Positions 8,180 through 18,279 of a stretch of 51,929 bases of DNA are shown one piece after another (position 1 is the first letter of the stretch; each line of letters begins with the position of its first letter). Location: NCBI GenBank assembly GCA_023405135.1, contig JAEXYZ010000044.1, forward strand, positions 1-51,929, read 5' to 3'. Under the pieces are notes generated by a model. It was not told the DNA's origin. It worked only from the letters and a program-made list of their open reading frames with translations, and searched no databases. A program made the translations under genes and the position numbers. Source of the stretch: Bacillota bacterium (GTDB lineage: Bacteria; Bacillota; Bacilli; Bacillales_A; Planococcaceae).

Positions 8180-8240
8180 CTCACAATACTCATAATTAAG
8201 TCGAAAAAAAGAGTGCTTGATATGTTAATGCATTAATACC

Positions 8241-8276
8241 AAAAAAGAACAGCACAAATAGAAATGAGCTGTTCTT
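8241..8276 (-). terminator. Terminator of the azlCD operon
   Basis: On the minus strand AAGAACAGC and GCTGTTCTT form a 9-bp stem with a 12-nt loop, followed by TTTTTT. Confidence 0.85.
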
Positions 8277-8285
8277 ATCTAGCGA

Positions 8286-8609
8286 TTAAAACAAATACCG
8301 CAAAACTGCCATAGCTACTACGCCAACGACAACGGTTTTTGATAAACTCTTTGTCACAATCGCAACAAATAATGCAGGAATCAATGCACCTATGTTAAAC
8401 CAATCGAATGTTACGAAATCTCCTTCTTCGTTAAATAGTGATTCCAAAACTAGCGCACTTAATATACAAACAGGAATATAGGCAAGCCACCGTAACACGA
8501 CATCTGGTAGCTTTACATTGCGTACTAAAATGAATGGGATAACTCTTGGCAACCAAGTAACGATCGCACAGCCGAGCATGAGTAATACCATTGATAAAGT
8601 TGTTGTCAT
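8286..8609 (-). CDS. azlD: AzlD-family small subunit of branched-chain amino acid exporter
   Basis: A 107-residue membrane protein with about four membrane segments (start TTTLSMVLLMLGCAIVTWLP, then RVIPFILVRNVKLPDVVLRW), matching AzlD. With AzlC it forms an exporter for branched-chain amino acids and toxic analogues. Its ATG overlaps the azlC stop by four bases (ATGA type), so the two are translationally coupled. It ends just before a terminator. Length and partner agree with the family. Confidence 0.9.
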   Translation of the reverse strand: MTTTLSMVLLMLGCAIVTWLPRVIPFILVRNVKLPDVVLRWLAYIPVCILSALVLESLFNEEGDFVTFDWFNIGALIPALFVAIVTKSLSKTVVVGVVAMAVLRYLF

Positions 8610-9328
8610 TTTTCAGTCACCACCCCGACAGTTGCAACAATAACTGTTGCGATTAAAACTGCTAAGTGACCTGGCAAGAAATACATTAAACTATACAAAA
8701 TAATTGCCATTAATATGATGAGCTTTATGTAGTGCATAAGTTTACTTTTAGGCAAATCAACAAGGTTAAGTATAAGCAGTGCCGCAAACATTGAAATTAG
8801 TGCAAAATCCAATCCTAAACTTTCGGGATTTGGCAACCACTTTCCTACAACTCCCCCAATTGTACAAGAAGCAATCCATGTTAAATAGGCAGTTAAGTTT
8901 AAGCCGTCCATCCAGTTACCACCTAAATGCTTTTCTTTCATTAATTTAGTGACAGCTACACCGAATGTTTCATCGGTTAGTAATGTTCCAAATCCAATAT
9001 TTCGTAATGGTGAGTATCTTGTGAAATGTGGTGCTACCGTTAGCGACATTAATAAATGACGTAAATTGACAATAAATGTAGTAATAATAATAACTGAAAA
9101 TGGCGCCCCAGCTACATATAATCCACAAAAAATAAATTGAGCAGAGCCTGCATAGACAATCACTGATAATAAAAATATTTCAAAGATTGATAGATTTGAA
9201 GTTATACCAATGACACCAAAAGCAAGCCCAATACTTATGTAACCTAAAAGGGTTGGAATACAATCTTTGACACCTTGTGAAAAGGTATCTACTGTTAGGG
9301 ATTGATTCATATTAATTTGCGTACTCAA
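8606..9328 (-). CDS. azlC: AzlC-family branched-chain amino acid exporter, large subunit
   Basis: A 240-residue membrane protein, usual AzlC length, with conserved YAGSAQFIFCGL and NLRHLLMSL motifs and the LTDETFGV segment. The TTG at 9328 is taken as start because AAAGGAAG lies 8 nt upstream; an ATG at 9310 would be farther away. It is first in a two-gene operon with azlD and is divergent from an XRE-cupin regulator, a common pairing for AzlCD systems, so that regulator probably senses an amino acid and controls export. In B. subtilis the equivalent operon is instead controlled by the Lrp-type AzlB. Confidence 0.9.
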   Translation of the reverse strand: MSTQINMNQSLTVDTFSQGVKDCIPTLLGYISIGLAFGVIGITSNLSIFEIFLLSVIVYAGSAQFIFCGLYVAGAPFSVIIITTFIVNLRHLLMSLTVAPHFTRYSPLRNIGFGTLLTDETFGVAVTKLMKEKHLGGNWMDGLNLTAYLTWIASCTIGGVVGKWLPNPESLGLDFALISMFAALLILNLVDLPKSKLMHYIKLIILMAIILYSLMYFLPGHLAVLIATVIVATVGVVTEK

Positions 9329-9547
9329 ATAATTCGCTTCCTTTCTTTTGTAAATACTTTTTAAAAAAATAAGTTTAATATAATATTCTTATCGATTGTT
9401 GCTAACAAAAGAAACTATAATGTAGAAAGATTCGTTATTTAAATAAAGGAACATATTGAGATCGTGTAAAAATATAAATTACTACAGTTGTCAAAATGTT
9501 TATATACATTGATTGAAAATTTAAACTATAATAAAATAATCAATAAT

Positions 9548-9592
9548 ATTTTAAAAGTCTGTCTATTATAGTATACATCTGTCTTTTAAAAT
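9548..9592. promoter_or_regulatory. 10-bp inverted repeat before the XRE-cupin gene
   Basis: ATTTTAAAAG (9548-9557) and CTTTTAAAAT (9583-9592) are perfect complements separated by 25 bp. The interval contains TCTGTC twice and a TATAGT-like -10. It is a candidate autoregulatory operator and is located upstream of the translational start preferred here (9615). AT-rich composition raises the chance of coincidence. Confidence 0.4.
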
Positions 9593-9614
9593 GAACAATT
9601 GGTTGGTGAGAAAA

Positions 9615-10166
9615 ATGGAGCAAATGAGTAAAAATTTAGGATATCAATTAAAAAAAATACGTCAACTTCGAAGTTTAAGTTTAGATGATGTTGCCAAAGC
9701 TACTAATGTAAGCAAAGCACAGCTTGCGCAAATTGAAAAAGGGGATTCAAACCCAACAGTATCAACAATTTGGAAAATCGCATCAGGTATGCGGATCTCA
9801 TTTTCTTCACTATTACAACCACCAAGAGAACAATTTCAAAAATACAATGACAAAACTTCCGCTGTTGTATCCGAAGAAGATGGAGGTTATCGAGTTTATT
9901 CCATTATTCCTTACGTACCTGAACGAGGATGGGAATTTTATAAAATTGAGATAGACCCTGGAGTAATACATAGGAGTGAAGCACATCCAGAAGGGGTAGA
10001 GGAAACATTAACTGTTATCAAAGGTCAAGCAGTGATTGAAGCTGGTGGAATGAAAGAACAACTTGAAGAAGGAGATACGCTAGTTTTTTCTGGTCATCAA
10101 GAGCATCATTATTATAATCCGTCAAATACAGTTTCAATTTTACATTTAATAATTCAATATCGATAG
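9615..10166 (+). CDS. XRE-family regulator with C-terminal cupin sensor domain
   Basis: A 183-residue DNA-binding regulator. Residues 8-62 form an XRE helix-turn-helix (LGYQLKKIRQLRSLSLDDVA, then KAQLAQIEKGDSNPTVSTIW). Residues ~100-180 form a cupin (HPEGVEETLTVIKGQAVIEA, EGDTLVFSGHQEHHYYNP), a small-molecule pocket. The ATG at 9615 has GGTGAG 4 nt upstream; upstream in-frame ATG 9591 lacks a ribosome site and lies inside a possible operator. It is divergent from azlCD and likely controls that exporter. It is followed after 11 nt by a VTT-domain gene, probably co-transcribed. Confidence 0.87.
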   Translation: MEQMSKNLGYQLKKIRQLRSLSLDDVAKATNVSKAQLAQIEKGDSNPTVSTIWKIASGMRISFSSLLQPPREQFQKYNDKTSAVVSEEDGGYRVYSIIPYVPERGWEFYKIEIDPGVIHRSEAHPEGVEETLTVIKGQAVIEAGGMKEQLEEGDTLVFSGHQEHHYYNPSNTVSILHLIIQYR

Positions 10167-10177
10167 AGGTGGGACAT

Positions 10178-10837
10178 GTGAGCGATTGGTTTACCGTAGA
10201 AAACATTGAGAATATAGCAGCACATTATCGGACACTTGGACCGCTTATCGGAATATTACTCCCTTTTATTGAAGCTTTCTTACCTTTCTTACCTCTAGTA
10301 GTGATCGTTGTTGCCAATGCAAGCTCATACGGATTGTGGATAGGGTTTCTTCTTTCTTGGATTGGAACCGTTCTTGGATCATATGTTGTGTTTTTACTTG
10401 TACGTAGGTTTGGCAAACATCCAAGGTTAAAGTTTTTTATAGGGAAGGAAAAAGTTCAAAAGCTTATCAAATGGGTAGATATGCGAGGATTAAGTCCACT
10501 TTTTATTTTACTTTGTTTTCCTTTCACCCCTTCAGTTTTAGTTAATATTGTTGCAGGGCTATCGAATATAAAGAAAAAATACTATTTATTCGTTATTATG
10601 GCTGGGAAATTTGTTATGATTGCAAGCATGAGTGCTCTAGGTTATGACTTAAAGGCATTAATAACGGATCCAGTAAAATTGATTTTCGCTGGAGTTGGAA
10701 TCTTCCTTCTTTGGATAATCGGAAAAGGAATCGAGAAATATTTAAATAAAAGAGTTGAGCGGGACTTAAGAAAGGGTGCCTCAAATAAAAAAAAGAAAAT
10801 GAAAATGTCGGTGAGAAAAGGAGCAGTCCCGAAATAA
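10178..10837 (+). CDS. VTT/DedA-type (TVP38/TMEM64) membrane protein, YhjE-like
   Basis: A 219-residue membrane protein of the VTT (SNARE-associated/DedA-like) family, several of which are lipid scramblases or flippases. GTG at 10178 follows AGAGGTGGG; the out-of-frame ATG at 10176 is stopped at once. Membrane segments include FIEAFLPFLPLVVIVVANAS, which carries the re-entrant E-xx-xP-x-P signature, and LSWIGTVLGSYVVFLLVRRF. PFTPSVLVNIVAGLSNI is the second conserved loop. The C-terminus is very basic (NKKKKMKMSVRKG). Position just before addB matches YhjE of B. subtilis. Function in this organism is inferred from family only. Confidence 0.8.
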   Translation: MSDWFTVENIENIAAHYRTLGPLIGILLPFIEAFLPFLPLVVIVVANASSYGLWIGFLLSWIGTVLGSYVVFLLVRRFGKHPRLKFFIGKEKVQKLIKWVDMRGLSPLFILLCFPFTPSVLVNIVAGLSNIKKKYYLFVIMAGKFVMIASMSALGYDLKALITDPVKLIFAGVGIFLLWIIGKGIEKYLNKRVERDLRKGASNKKKKMKMSVRKGAVPK

Positions 10838-10860
10838 TTTCGGAACTGCTCTTACTTTTT
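10820..10860 (+). terminator. Terminator overlapping the VTT gene stop
   Basis: GAGCAGT pairs with ACTGCTC and CCGAAAT with ATTTCGG, with one internal mismatch, followed by TTACTTTTT. The stop codon of the VTT gene lies within the stem. Confidence 0.85.
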
Positions 10861-10997
10861 GATAAATATTCATACCATTCTATATTTTCGTCGCAAAGTG
10901 GAATTTTATCAATTATATTAAAAAAATATTATAATAGAAGTTGTAATTTTATAGATACTTGTAATGAAAAATATAAATATAAAAGTACACAAGACAC

Positions 10998-11009
10998 GAA
11001 TGTACATTC
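10998..11009. promoter_or_regulatory. LexA-box-like palindrome before addB
   Basis: GAATGTACATTC is a perfect 12-bp palindrome 45 bp before the addB start. It has the spacing of the Gram-positive LexA box (GAAC-N4-GTTC) but T/A replace the inner C/G. It may be a degenerate site or chance. Confidence 0.25.
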
Positions 11010-11054
11010 TAATATAGAATAAAAGAAATAGTAACAGTAAAAGGGGGATGCAGC

Positions 11055-14000
11055 ATGTCATTACGAGTAATTAGTGGACGAGCAGGGACAGGGAAAACTA
11101 CGCTTATCCATAATGAAATCGTCGAGGAATTAAAGGAACAGCCACTAGGTGCGCCAATTTATTTAATTGTTCCTGACCAAATGTCTTATCAAGCGGAATA
11201 TATGCTAACAAATCATTATGATATTCGAGGCATAATACGAGCTCAAGTAATGACCTTTAAGCGACTTGCCTGGTATATACTACAGGAAACAGGTGGTATT
11301 GCAAAAGAACAAATTGATAAAATAGGCTATCGTATGTTAATTCGCCGTCTACTTGGTGAGAACAAGGAACAATTCTCACTTTTTCGACAAGCTGCAGATA
11401 AACGAGGCTTTACAGAAGAAGTTGAACAGTTAATTAAAGAGTTTAGTCAATATAACATCGATAGTACTGTATTAAATGAAGCAATAACTAAGCTAGAATT
11501 ATCAAATGCTCCAAACACATTGATTGCAAAAACAAAAGATTTACAAATTATATTGAAAAAATTAGAGGAAGTTCTCGGAGATAGTTACGTTGATAGTGAT
11601 GGCTTTTATCCAGTATTAATTGAACAACTTCAAAACGCTGAAACATTAAAAGAGGCACACATATATATAGATGGTTTTACTGCCTTTACGGTAAGAGAAT
11701 TTGAGATTGTGAGGCAATTATTAGCATTAGCAAAAAGAGTCACGGTCGTTTTACCTTTTGAAGATTATAATGATAAAAATGATGATCAAGCTGTCTTTTA
11801 TCGTTCAGCTTTAATGTACGACAAATTAATAGAAGAGGCACAAACGCATCAAGTCGAAATAGAGCCACGTGTTCATTTAGAGACGTGTTATCGATATCAT
11901 AATCATGATTTACAACATGTTGAAGGGCAATTTCATGAATCAATTCCTAAAACTATTCCATCAGATGGCTATGTACAAATTATAGAAGGTGCAAATCGTC
12001 GAGCAGAAATTCACGCGATTGCCCGGGAAATATGTCGACTTGTGCAAGAAGAAGGTGTACGTTATCGGGACATCGGAATCATGTATCGTCAGGCAGATAT
12101 TTATGATCCATTAATTGAGACAATTTTTGCCCAATATGATCTACCTGTCTTTACAAATGAAAAGAAGCCAATGCTACACCATCCACTAATCGAGTTTAGC
12201 CGTTCAATTTTAGAAGTTGTGACATCGAATTGGCAATATGAACCTGTATTTAGAAGTGTAAAAACAGATTTATTTTTTCCGTTAAATAGTAATTTGAAGG
12301 AAATGCGGGAAAAAGCAGACCTCTTTGAAAATTTTGTCATTGCACAAGGTATTTATGGCTATCGCTGGTTTGAAGATTCACGTTGGTTTTATAAGAAATA
12401 TCGTGGTTTAGAGTTTTTCTCAAAAAATCAAACAGATGAAGAGTTAAAAATGCAGCAGCTTATCGATGAAATGAAGGGGATTATAAAATCTCCTCTAGAG
12501 AAATTACAGACTTCATTACAAAAAGCAGAAACCGGCAGAGAAATTGCAATGGCTTTGTATAATTGTATTGATGAGTTACAAGTGTACGATAAGTTGCAAG
12601 CATTAAAAGATATAGAATTACAAGAGCATGAATTGCATGGTGCAAGTGAACATGATCAAGCATGGAATCGCTGGATTAACGTTTTAGATCAATTTGTTAT
12701 TATGTTCGGTGATCAAAAATTATCAATTGAAGAAGCTGCTCAAATTTTAGATGAGGGATATGATACACTCCAATTTTCTAAAGTACCTCCTTCCGTTGAT
12801 GAAATTACAGTATCAACAGTTGAATATTCACGTTTTGACAATAAAAAAGTAGTCTTCGTCATTGGAGTTAATGATGGAGTTTATCCGATGCGAATGGATT
12901 ATGAAGGATTGATTACAGATGTTGAAAGAGGATGGTTTACAGAGATAGATACAGAACTTTCTCCCACTTCCAAACATCGCTTACTACAAGAGTCATTTTT
13001 AATTTATCGTGCATTTTCATCTCCGACAGATCGACTTTATGTAACCTTTGCAAGTGCTGATGAAGAAAGTAAAGCGTTATTACCGTCTTTATATATAAAT
13101 CGTCTCCATAAATTATTTGAAGTTAATGGTGTTAAGACATTACCGCATAAACGTGTTTTAATAGATCCAATTGAAGAGTTGAATTCTGAAAATGTTTTAT
13201 CGTATCTTCAGCATCCAAGAACTTCATTAGCGTTTTTAATTATGCAGTTACGTCATGCTCAATATACTCGAAACTTAGCTCCTGAATGGATTGCATTAAA
13301 AACATTTTATGAGCAAGATGATTATTGGAAGGATGCATTAAAAGTTGTAATGCGTCCAATAGAAAAGAAAAATATTGCAGAAAAATTAACACAAGACATT
13401 ACAGAAGAGTTGTACGGAACAGAGCTTACTTCGAGTGTTTCTCGAGTAGAGAAGTTTTATCGTTGTCCATTTTCTCATTTCACAACTTATGGATTAAGAT
13501 TAGAGGAGCGTGCTGTATATCGCTTAGAGAATTTTGCAATGGGTGACCTGTTCCATGAGGCGTTGAAATGGATTACTCTTGAAACGAAACGTCTTAACTT
13601 ACAGTGGAATCGATTAACTCGAGCACAATGTAGTCAATTAGCTCGTCAAGCAGTTGAACAAATCGTTCCGGTATTCTCGCATCAAATATTATTAAGCAGC
13701 GCACGCTACCGCTATATTCAGCGGAAATTAATACGAATAGTTGAACGAACTATGATGGCCTTAGCACAGCATGCAAAATTATCATTCTTTAAACCAATTG
13801 CAATTGAAGCTGCTTTCGGTCCAAATGAAGAGCTCCCACCTTTAGAAATTAATTTAAATGGCGGACGGAAAATGCATTTGCGTGGACGAATTGACCGAAT
13901 TGACAGTGCTGAAATTGGCAATAAATCCTACTTACGAGTTGTTGATTATAAATCTTCTAGTCGAGATTTAGATTTAAATGAAGTGTATCATGGATTATCC

Positions 14001-14579
14001 TTACAGCTTTTAACCTATTTAGATGTTGCGATGGAAAATGCTGGTAATTGGTTAGGTCGAGATGCCGATGCAGCCGGAGTTTTATATGTTCATGTTCATA
14101 ATCCAATATTAAAAATTGAACAAGAATTAGATGATATGACATTAGAATTGGAACGGATGAAAAAATATCGAATGAGAGGGCTTCTCACAGAAAACCCAGA
14201 ATCTTTAATAGCAATGGATGAAGAATTGGAGCTAGGTGGTAGTTCAAAAATCGTGCCTGTCTATTTAAAGAAAGACGGTACAGCCTCTCCTTCGATGTCC
14301 CGTATAGTTTCACCTGATGAAATGAATGAAATTAAACAATATGTAAGGTTCAAGCATAAAACAGCAGGTGACGGGATATTAAATGGAGAAACAGCGATTC
14401 GCCCTTACCGATTAAAAGGAAAAACTGCCTGTGATTTCTGTAGCTTTAAATCTGTATGTCAGTTTGACCCATCAGACAATGAACAGCAATATTATCAGCT
14501 ACAAGCAGATAAACCGATCAATATTGTGTCAAAAATACGAGAGGAGTTGAAGGGCAATGGGGCTATCGATTCCGAATAA
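11055..14579 (+). CDS. addB: ATP-dependent helicase/nuclease subunit B
   Basis: A 1,174-residue subunit of the AddAB complex, which resects double-strand breaks and stops at Chi for RecA loading. Residues 7-16 form the Walker A site (GRAGTGKTTL). The C-terminal nuclease has VDYKSS with D964 and K966. Four cysteines for the 4Fe-4S cluster are present: C804 (RCPFSHF) and C1126, C1129 and C1135 (CDFCSFKSVC), the expected spacing. The ATG at 11055 follows AAGGGGG. It overlaps addA by 23 nt, implying coupled translation. Length matches the family, and no defect is seen. Confidence 0.96.
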   Translation: MSLRVISGRAGTGKTTLIHNEIVEELKEQPLGAPIYLIVPDQMSYQAEYMLTNHYDIRGIIRAQVMTFKRLAWYILQETGGIAKEQIDKIGYRMLIRRLLGENKEQFSLFRQAADKRGFTEEVEQLIKEFSQYNIDSTVLNEAITKLELSNAPNTLIAKTKDLQIILKKLEEVLGDSYVDSDGFYPVLIEQLQNAETLKEAHIYIDGFTAFTVREFEIVRQLLALAKRVTVVLPFEDYNDKNDDQAVFYRSALMYDKLIEEAQTHQVEIEPRVHLETCYRYHNHDLQHVEGQFHESIPKTIPSDGYVQIIEGANRRAEIHAIAREICRLVQEEGVRYRDIGIMYRQADIYDPLIETIFAQYDLPVFTNEKKPMLHHPLIEFSRSILEVVTSNWQYEPVFRSVKTDLFFPLNSNLKEMREKADLFENFVIAQGIYGYRWFEDSRWFYKKYRGLEFFSKNQTDEELKMQQLIDEMKGIIKSPLEKLQTSLQKAETGREIAMALYNCIDELQVYDKLQALKDIELQEHELHGASEHDQAWNRWINVLDQFVIMFGDQKLSIEEAAQILDEGYDTLQFSKVPPSVDEITVSTVEYSRFDNKKVVFVIGVNDGVYPMRMDYEGLITDVERGWFTEIDTELSPTSKHRLLQESFLIYRAFSSPTDRLYVTFASADEESKALLPSLYINRLHKLFEVNGVKTLPHKRVLIDPIEELNSENVLSYLQHPRTSLAFLIMQLRHAQYTRNLAPEWIALKTFYEQDDYWKDALKVVMRPIEKKNIAEKLTQDITEELYGTELTSSVSRVEKFYRCPFSHFTTYGLRLEERAVYRLENFAMGDLFHEALKWITLETKRLNLQWNRLTRAQCSQLARQAVEQIVPVFSHQILLSSARYRYIQRKLIRIVERTMMALAQHAKLSFFKPIAIEAAFGPNEELPPLEINLNGGRKMHLRGRIDRIDSAEIGNKSYLRVVDYKSSSRDLDLNEVYHGLSLQLLTYLDVAMENAGNWLGRDADAAGVLYVHVHNPILKIEQELDDMTLELERMKKYRMRGLLTENPESLIAMDEELELGGSSKIVPVYLKKDGTASPSMSRIVSPDEMNEIKQYVRFKHKTAGDGILNGETAIRPYRLKGKTACDFCSFKSVCQFDPSDNEQQYYQLQADKPINIVSKIREELKGNGAIDSE

Positions 14580-17500
14580 AGGACCTGATGTAACTTGGAC
14601 AGATGAACAATGGAAGGCAATTTGGGCGACGGGACAGGATACACTTGTTTCAGCAGCAGCAGGTTCAGGGAAAACAGCTGTATTAATTAACCGCATGATC
14701 GAAAAAGTTATTTCAAAGAACAATCCTATCGATGTCGATGAGTTGCTTGTTGTAACATTTACTAATGCTTCTGCGGCAGAGATGCGACATAGAATGGCAG
14801 AGGCGTTGGAAAAAGAAATTGCGAAAGATCCTCGCAATGCTCATTTACGTCGTCAACTGAGTTTAGTCAACAAAGCTCAGATTTCAACTTTACACTCCTT
14901 TTGTTTAGCGATTGTCCGTCAATATGCTTATTTAATTGATATAGATCCAGGGTTTCGTATTGCAAATGAGGGGGAATCTGCTTTACTTCGTGATGACGTC
15001 CTTGCAGAAGTTCTAGAAGAGGCATATGACAATGAGGATGAGGCAAAAGTTAATGATGTTTACCGTTTAGTAGATAGCTTTACCTCTGATCGAGATGACC
15101 AAGCCATTGAAACGTTAATTGAAAAATTATATGAAACATCCCGCGTTCATCCTGAGCCTACAAAATGGTTGCGGTCACTTCCAGCACAATATGACCTACC
15201 TGTGGATATAACAATTGATGAACTACCTTATATTGATTCAGTAAAACATTCAATTAAATTTAGTTTAGAAGAAGCACGTGCGCATATTGAAGAAGTTCGT
15301 CAATATGCATTAAAACCAGATGGACCTTTTGCTTATGGAGAAACAGCACAATTAGATTTCGCGTTAATTGAAGAAGCAATTGATCGTGTTCAACATGGTA
15401 CTTGGCAAGAACTTTATGAATTCTTTTCAATGTTGAAATGGGCGACGTTGGCTAGAATGAAAAAGGATAGCTGTGATCCAGATCTACAGGAAAAAGCAAA
15501 GAAAAAACGGGACCAAGCAAAAAAAGTTGTAGGACAAATTAAAGAAGCATTTTTCATGAGAAAGCCAGAACGTCTCCTACAGGAAATCCGACTAATGGCA
15601 CCAATTATTAAAACATTAGTCGAATTAACAGAGCGATTTGGAGAGAAATTTAAATCAGCAAAGCTTGAGCGTGGATTAGTCGATTTTTCAGATTTAGAGC
15701 ATTATGCCCTTGAAATTTTAACGACTAATGAAGATGGGAAACTAATGCCGTCTCCTGTTGCGAAAGACTTTAAAAATCGTTTTAAAGAGGTATTAGTCGA
15801 CGAATATCAAGATACGAATATGCTACAAGAAACAATTTTACAGTTAGTTAAGAGTGGTTCTGAGGGAGATGGCAATCTATTTATGGTTGGTGACGTGAAA
15901 CAGTCCATTTACCGATTCCGTTTAGCAGAACCGATGCTTTTCTTAAATAAATACGTTCATTTTAAAGAAGAACCGATTTCAAGCGGACTAAAAATTGATT
16001 TAAATGCAAACTTCCGTAGTAGGGAGGAAGTGCTAAACGGTACGAATTTTATATTTGAACAAATTATGGGGGAAACCGTTGGAGAAATTGCTTACGATGA
16101 AAAGGCTGCACTTAAACCTGGAGCTCCATATAACAAAGTAGATATACCAATTGAATTAGCTATTCTTTATGAAGAACAAGAAGAGGTATTACCTGAATTA
16201 GACGAAGAAGAGCAAATGGAAACAATCATTGAAGAAGAGATGAAAAAATCCCAGCAGGAAGCTCGTTTTATTATTAAGAGAATAAGAGAACTGATGGATT
16301 GTGGAGCTACTGTTTATGACGCAAAACAAAAGGATCCTGAAAAACGAATCCGTCCGATGCGTTATAGTGATATCGTTATTTTAATGCGTTCTATGACTTG
16401 GTCTAGTGATTTAGTTGAAGAATTTAAAGCAGCTGGCATCCCGTTATATGCAGAGTCATCGAAAGGTTATTTTGAGGCACTTGAAGTAATGGTTATGTTA
16501 AATGTTTTAAAAGTAGTGGATAATCCGTATCAAGATATCCCACTTGCTTCTGTATTAAGAGCACCATTTATCGGCTGTACGGAAAATGAACTGGCAGCTA
16601 TTCGCTTAGTCAACAAAAAAGTGCCTTATTATGATGCGGTAAAACAATTTGTAGAGGAAGAAAGAAGCGGTATTAACCAAGACACTGCTGAAAAACTCCA
16701 ACGATTTTTATATCAACTAGATACGTGGAGAAACTTAGCTCGTCGCGGCTCTCTTTCTAATTTAATTTGGAAAATTTATATCGATACAAATTATTATGAA
16801 ATGGTCGGTGCAATGGCTAATGGTAAACAACGCCAAGCGAATTTACGTACGCTACATGACCGAGCTCTTATGTATGAGAAAACTTCCTTCCGTGGGCTAT
16901 TCCGATTTTTACGCTTTATCGATCGAATGAAATCCCGTGGAGATGATTTAGGCGTAGCAAAATCAATCGGAGAAAAAGATGATGTTGTTCGACTTGTGAC
17001 GATTCACTCATCAAAAGGCTTGGAATATCCCGTTGTTTTCGTAGCAGGTTTAGGAAGAAGCTTTAATCAAATGGATTTTAGTAATTCTTATTTATTTAAT
17101 CAGCAATTTGGACTTGCCGTTAAAGCAATTGATCCTGATGATCGGATTATGTATACATCATTGCCATTTCTAGCGATGAAAGAGAAAAAAATACTTGAAA
17201 TGAAAGCAGAAGAAATGCGTATTTTGTATGTGGCAATGACACGTGCTAAAGAACGATTAATTTTAATTGGTTCCGTGAAAAATTGGGATAAAACACGTCA
17301 AGGTTGGTGCGAAACACAACGTATTCCTCATGAAGAAATGTTGCCGGATTATATTCGCGCGCGGGCAAAAAATTATTTTGATTGGATTGGTCCAGCTGTT
17401 GCCCGACATAGTTGCTTCGAATCATTTTCTGATGAACCATATACACCGATTGCCCACCCTTCTAGATGGAATGTATCTGCAATATCAAATACGGAATTTA

Positions 17501-18279
17501 TGAATGCAGTACTTCCACAGCAAGAAAGTGAATCGATAGAGGAAGTCCAACAAGAGGTTGATTATAGGTTAGTAAAGGAATTAACAAAACGTTTTACAAC
17601 CCCTTATAATTTTAAACATTCTATTACAAAAAAATCTAAGACAAGTGTTTCAGAAATAAAACGTATTGAAAGTATGCAACAGGAAGAAGAGCCTGAAACG
17701 TATACGGTTCACAGGAAAACTTCTAGTGCTACAAAGAGACCGATGTTTTTGCAAGAAAAGTCATTATCTGCAACTGAAATAGGTACAGTCGTTCATACAG
17801 TAATGCAGCATGCACCAAAGGAAGGGCTGCATCATGTTGAGGAAGTACAATTATATTTACAAACTCTTATCGAAAAGAAATTGCTAACTGAGGAAGAAGC
17901 TAAAGTAGTAGAGGCTGACAAAGTTATTGAATTCTTCGCTACACCGATTGGACAACGCTTTATAAACGCAAAACAATTATTCAGGGAAATTCCGTTTACG
18001 TTAAGTCGAGTAGATGAACAAGGAGATGCCCAGATTGTCCAAGGTATATTGGATTGTTTATTTGAAGATGAGCAGGGAAAATGGGTATTGCTAGATTACA
18101 AAACAGATAAAATTTTACCATCATTCCAAGAAGAGCCCGCCTTAACGAGTACAATGACTGAGCGTTATGGCGTACAACTTCGAATTTATAGTGAAGCAAT
18201 CGAATTAATACTGCAAGTTAAAGTAGATGAAAAAGTGCTTTATTTATATAATGCCCAAAAAGAAATTCAACTTGATTAG
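14557..18279 (+). CDS. addA: ATP-dependent helicase/nuclease subunit A
   Basis: A 1,240-residue UvrD-like helicase plus RecB-family nuclease, the motor subunit of AddAB. Walker A is AAAGSGKT around residues 33-40. Later helicase motifs include VDEYQDTNMLQE, VGDVKQSIYRFR, NFRSREEVL, VTIHSSKGLEYPVVFV and VAMTRAKERL. The nuclease motif LLDYKTDK lies near residues 1178-1185 with D1180 and K1182. The start lies inside the end of addB, with AGGAGTTGAAGGG upstream. It is the last gene of the operon, with a terminator about 105 nt downstream. The sbcDC genes that follow in B. subtilis are absent here. Confidence 0.96.
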   Translation: MGLSIPNKGPDVTWTDEQWKAIWATGQDTLVSAAAGSGKTAVLINRMIEKVISKNNPIDVDELLVVTFTNASAAEMRHRMAEALEKEIAKDPRNAHLRRQLSLVNKAQISTLHSFCLAIVRQYAYLIDIDPGFRIANEGESALLRDDVLAEVLEEAYDNEDEAKVNDVYRLVDSFTSDRDDQAIETLIEKLYETSRVHPEPTKWLRSLPAQYDLPVDITIDELPYIDSVKHSIKFSLEEARAHIEEVRQYALKPDGPFAYGETAQLDFALIEEAIDRVQHGTWQELYEFFSMLKWATLARMKKDSCDPDLQEKAKKKRDQAKKVVGQIKEAFFMRKPERLLQEIRLMAPIIKTLVELTERFGEKFKSAKLERGLVDFSDLEHYALEILTTNEDGKLMPSPVAKDFKNRFKEVLVDEYQDTNMLQETILQLVKSGSEGDGNLFMVGDVKQSIYRFRLAEPMLFLNKYVHFKEEPISSGLKIDLNANFRSREEVLNGTNFIFEQIMGETVGEIAYDEKAALKPGAPYNKVDIPIELAILYEEQEEVLPELDEEEQMETIIEEEMKKSQQEARFIIKRIRELMDCGATVYDAKQKDPEKRIRPMRYSDIVILMRSMTWSSDLVEEFKAAGIPLYAESSKGYFEALEVMVMLNVLKVVDNPYQDIPLASVLRAPFIGCTENELAAIRLVNKKVPYYDAVKQFVEEERSGINQDTAEKLQRFLYQLDTWRNLARRGSLSNLIWKIYIDTNYYEMVGAMANGKQRQANLRTLHDRALMYEKTSFRGLFRFLRFIDRMKSRGDDLGVAKSIGEKDDVVRLVTIHSSKGLEYPVVFVAGLGRSFNQMDFSNSYLFNQQFGLAVKAIDPDDRIMYTSLPFLAMKEKKILEMKAEEMRILYVAMTRAKERLILIGSVKNWDKTRQGWCETQRIPHEEMLPDYIRARAKNYFDWIGPAVARHSCFESFSDEPYTPIAHPSRWNVSAISNTEFMNAVLPQQESESIEEVQQEVDYRLVKELTKRFTTPYNFKHSITKKSKTSVSEIKRIESMQQEEEPETYTVHRKTSSATKRPMFLQEKSLSATEIGTVVHTVMQHAPKEGLHHVEEVQLYLQTLIEKKLLTEEEAKVVEADKVIEFFATPIGQRFINAKQLFREIPFTLSRVDEQGDAQIVQGILDCLFEDEQGKWVLLDYKTDKILPSFQEEPALTSTMTERYGVQLRIYSEAIELILQVKVDEKVLYLYNAQKEIQLD

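Noticed and set aside
13325..13546. Open frames within addB and other long genes on alternative frames
   Set aside because: They lie inside strongly supported coding sequence and show no independent start signals.
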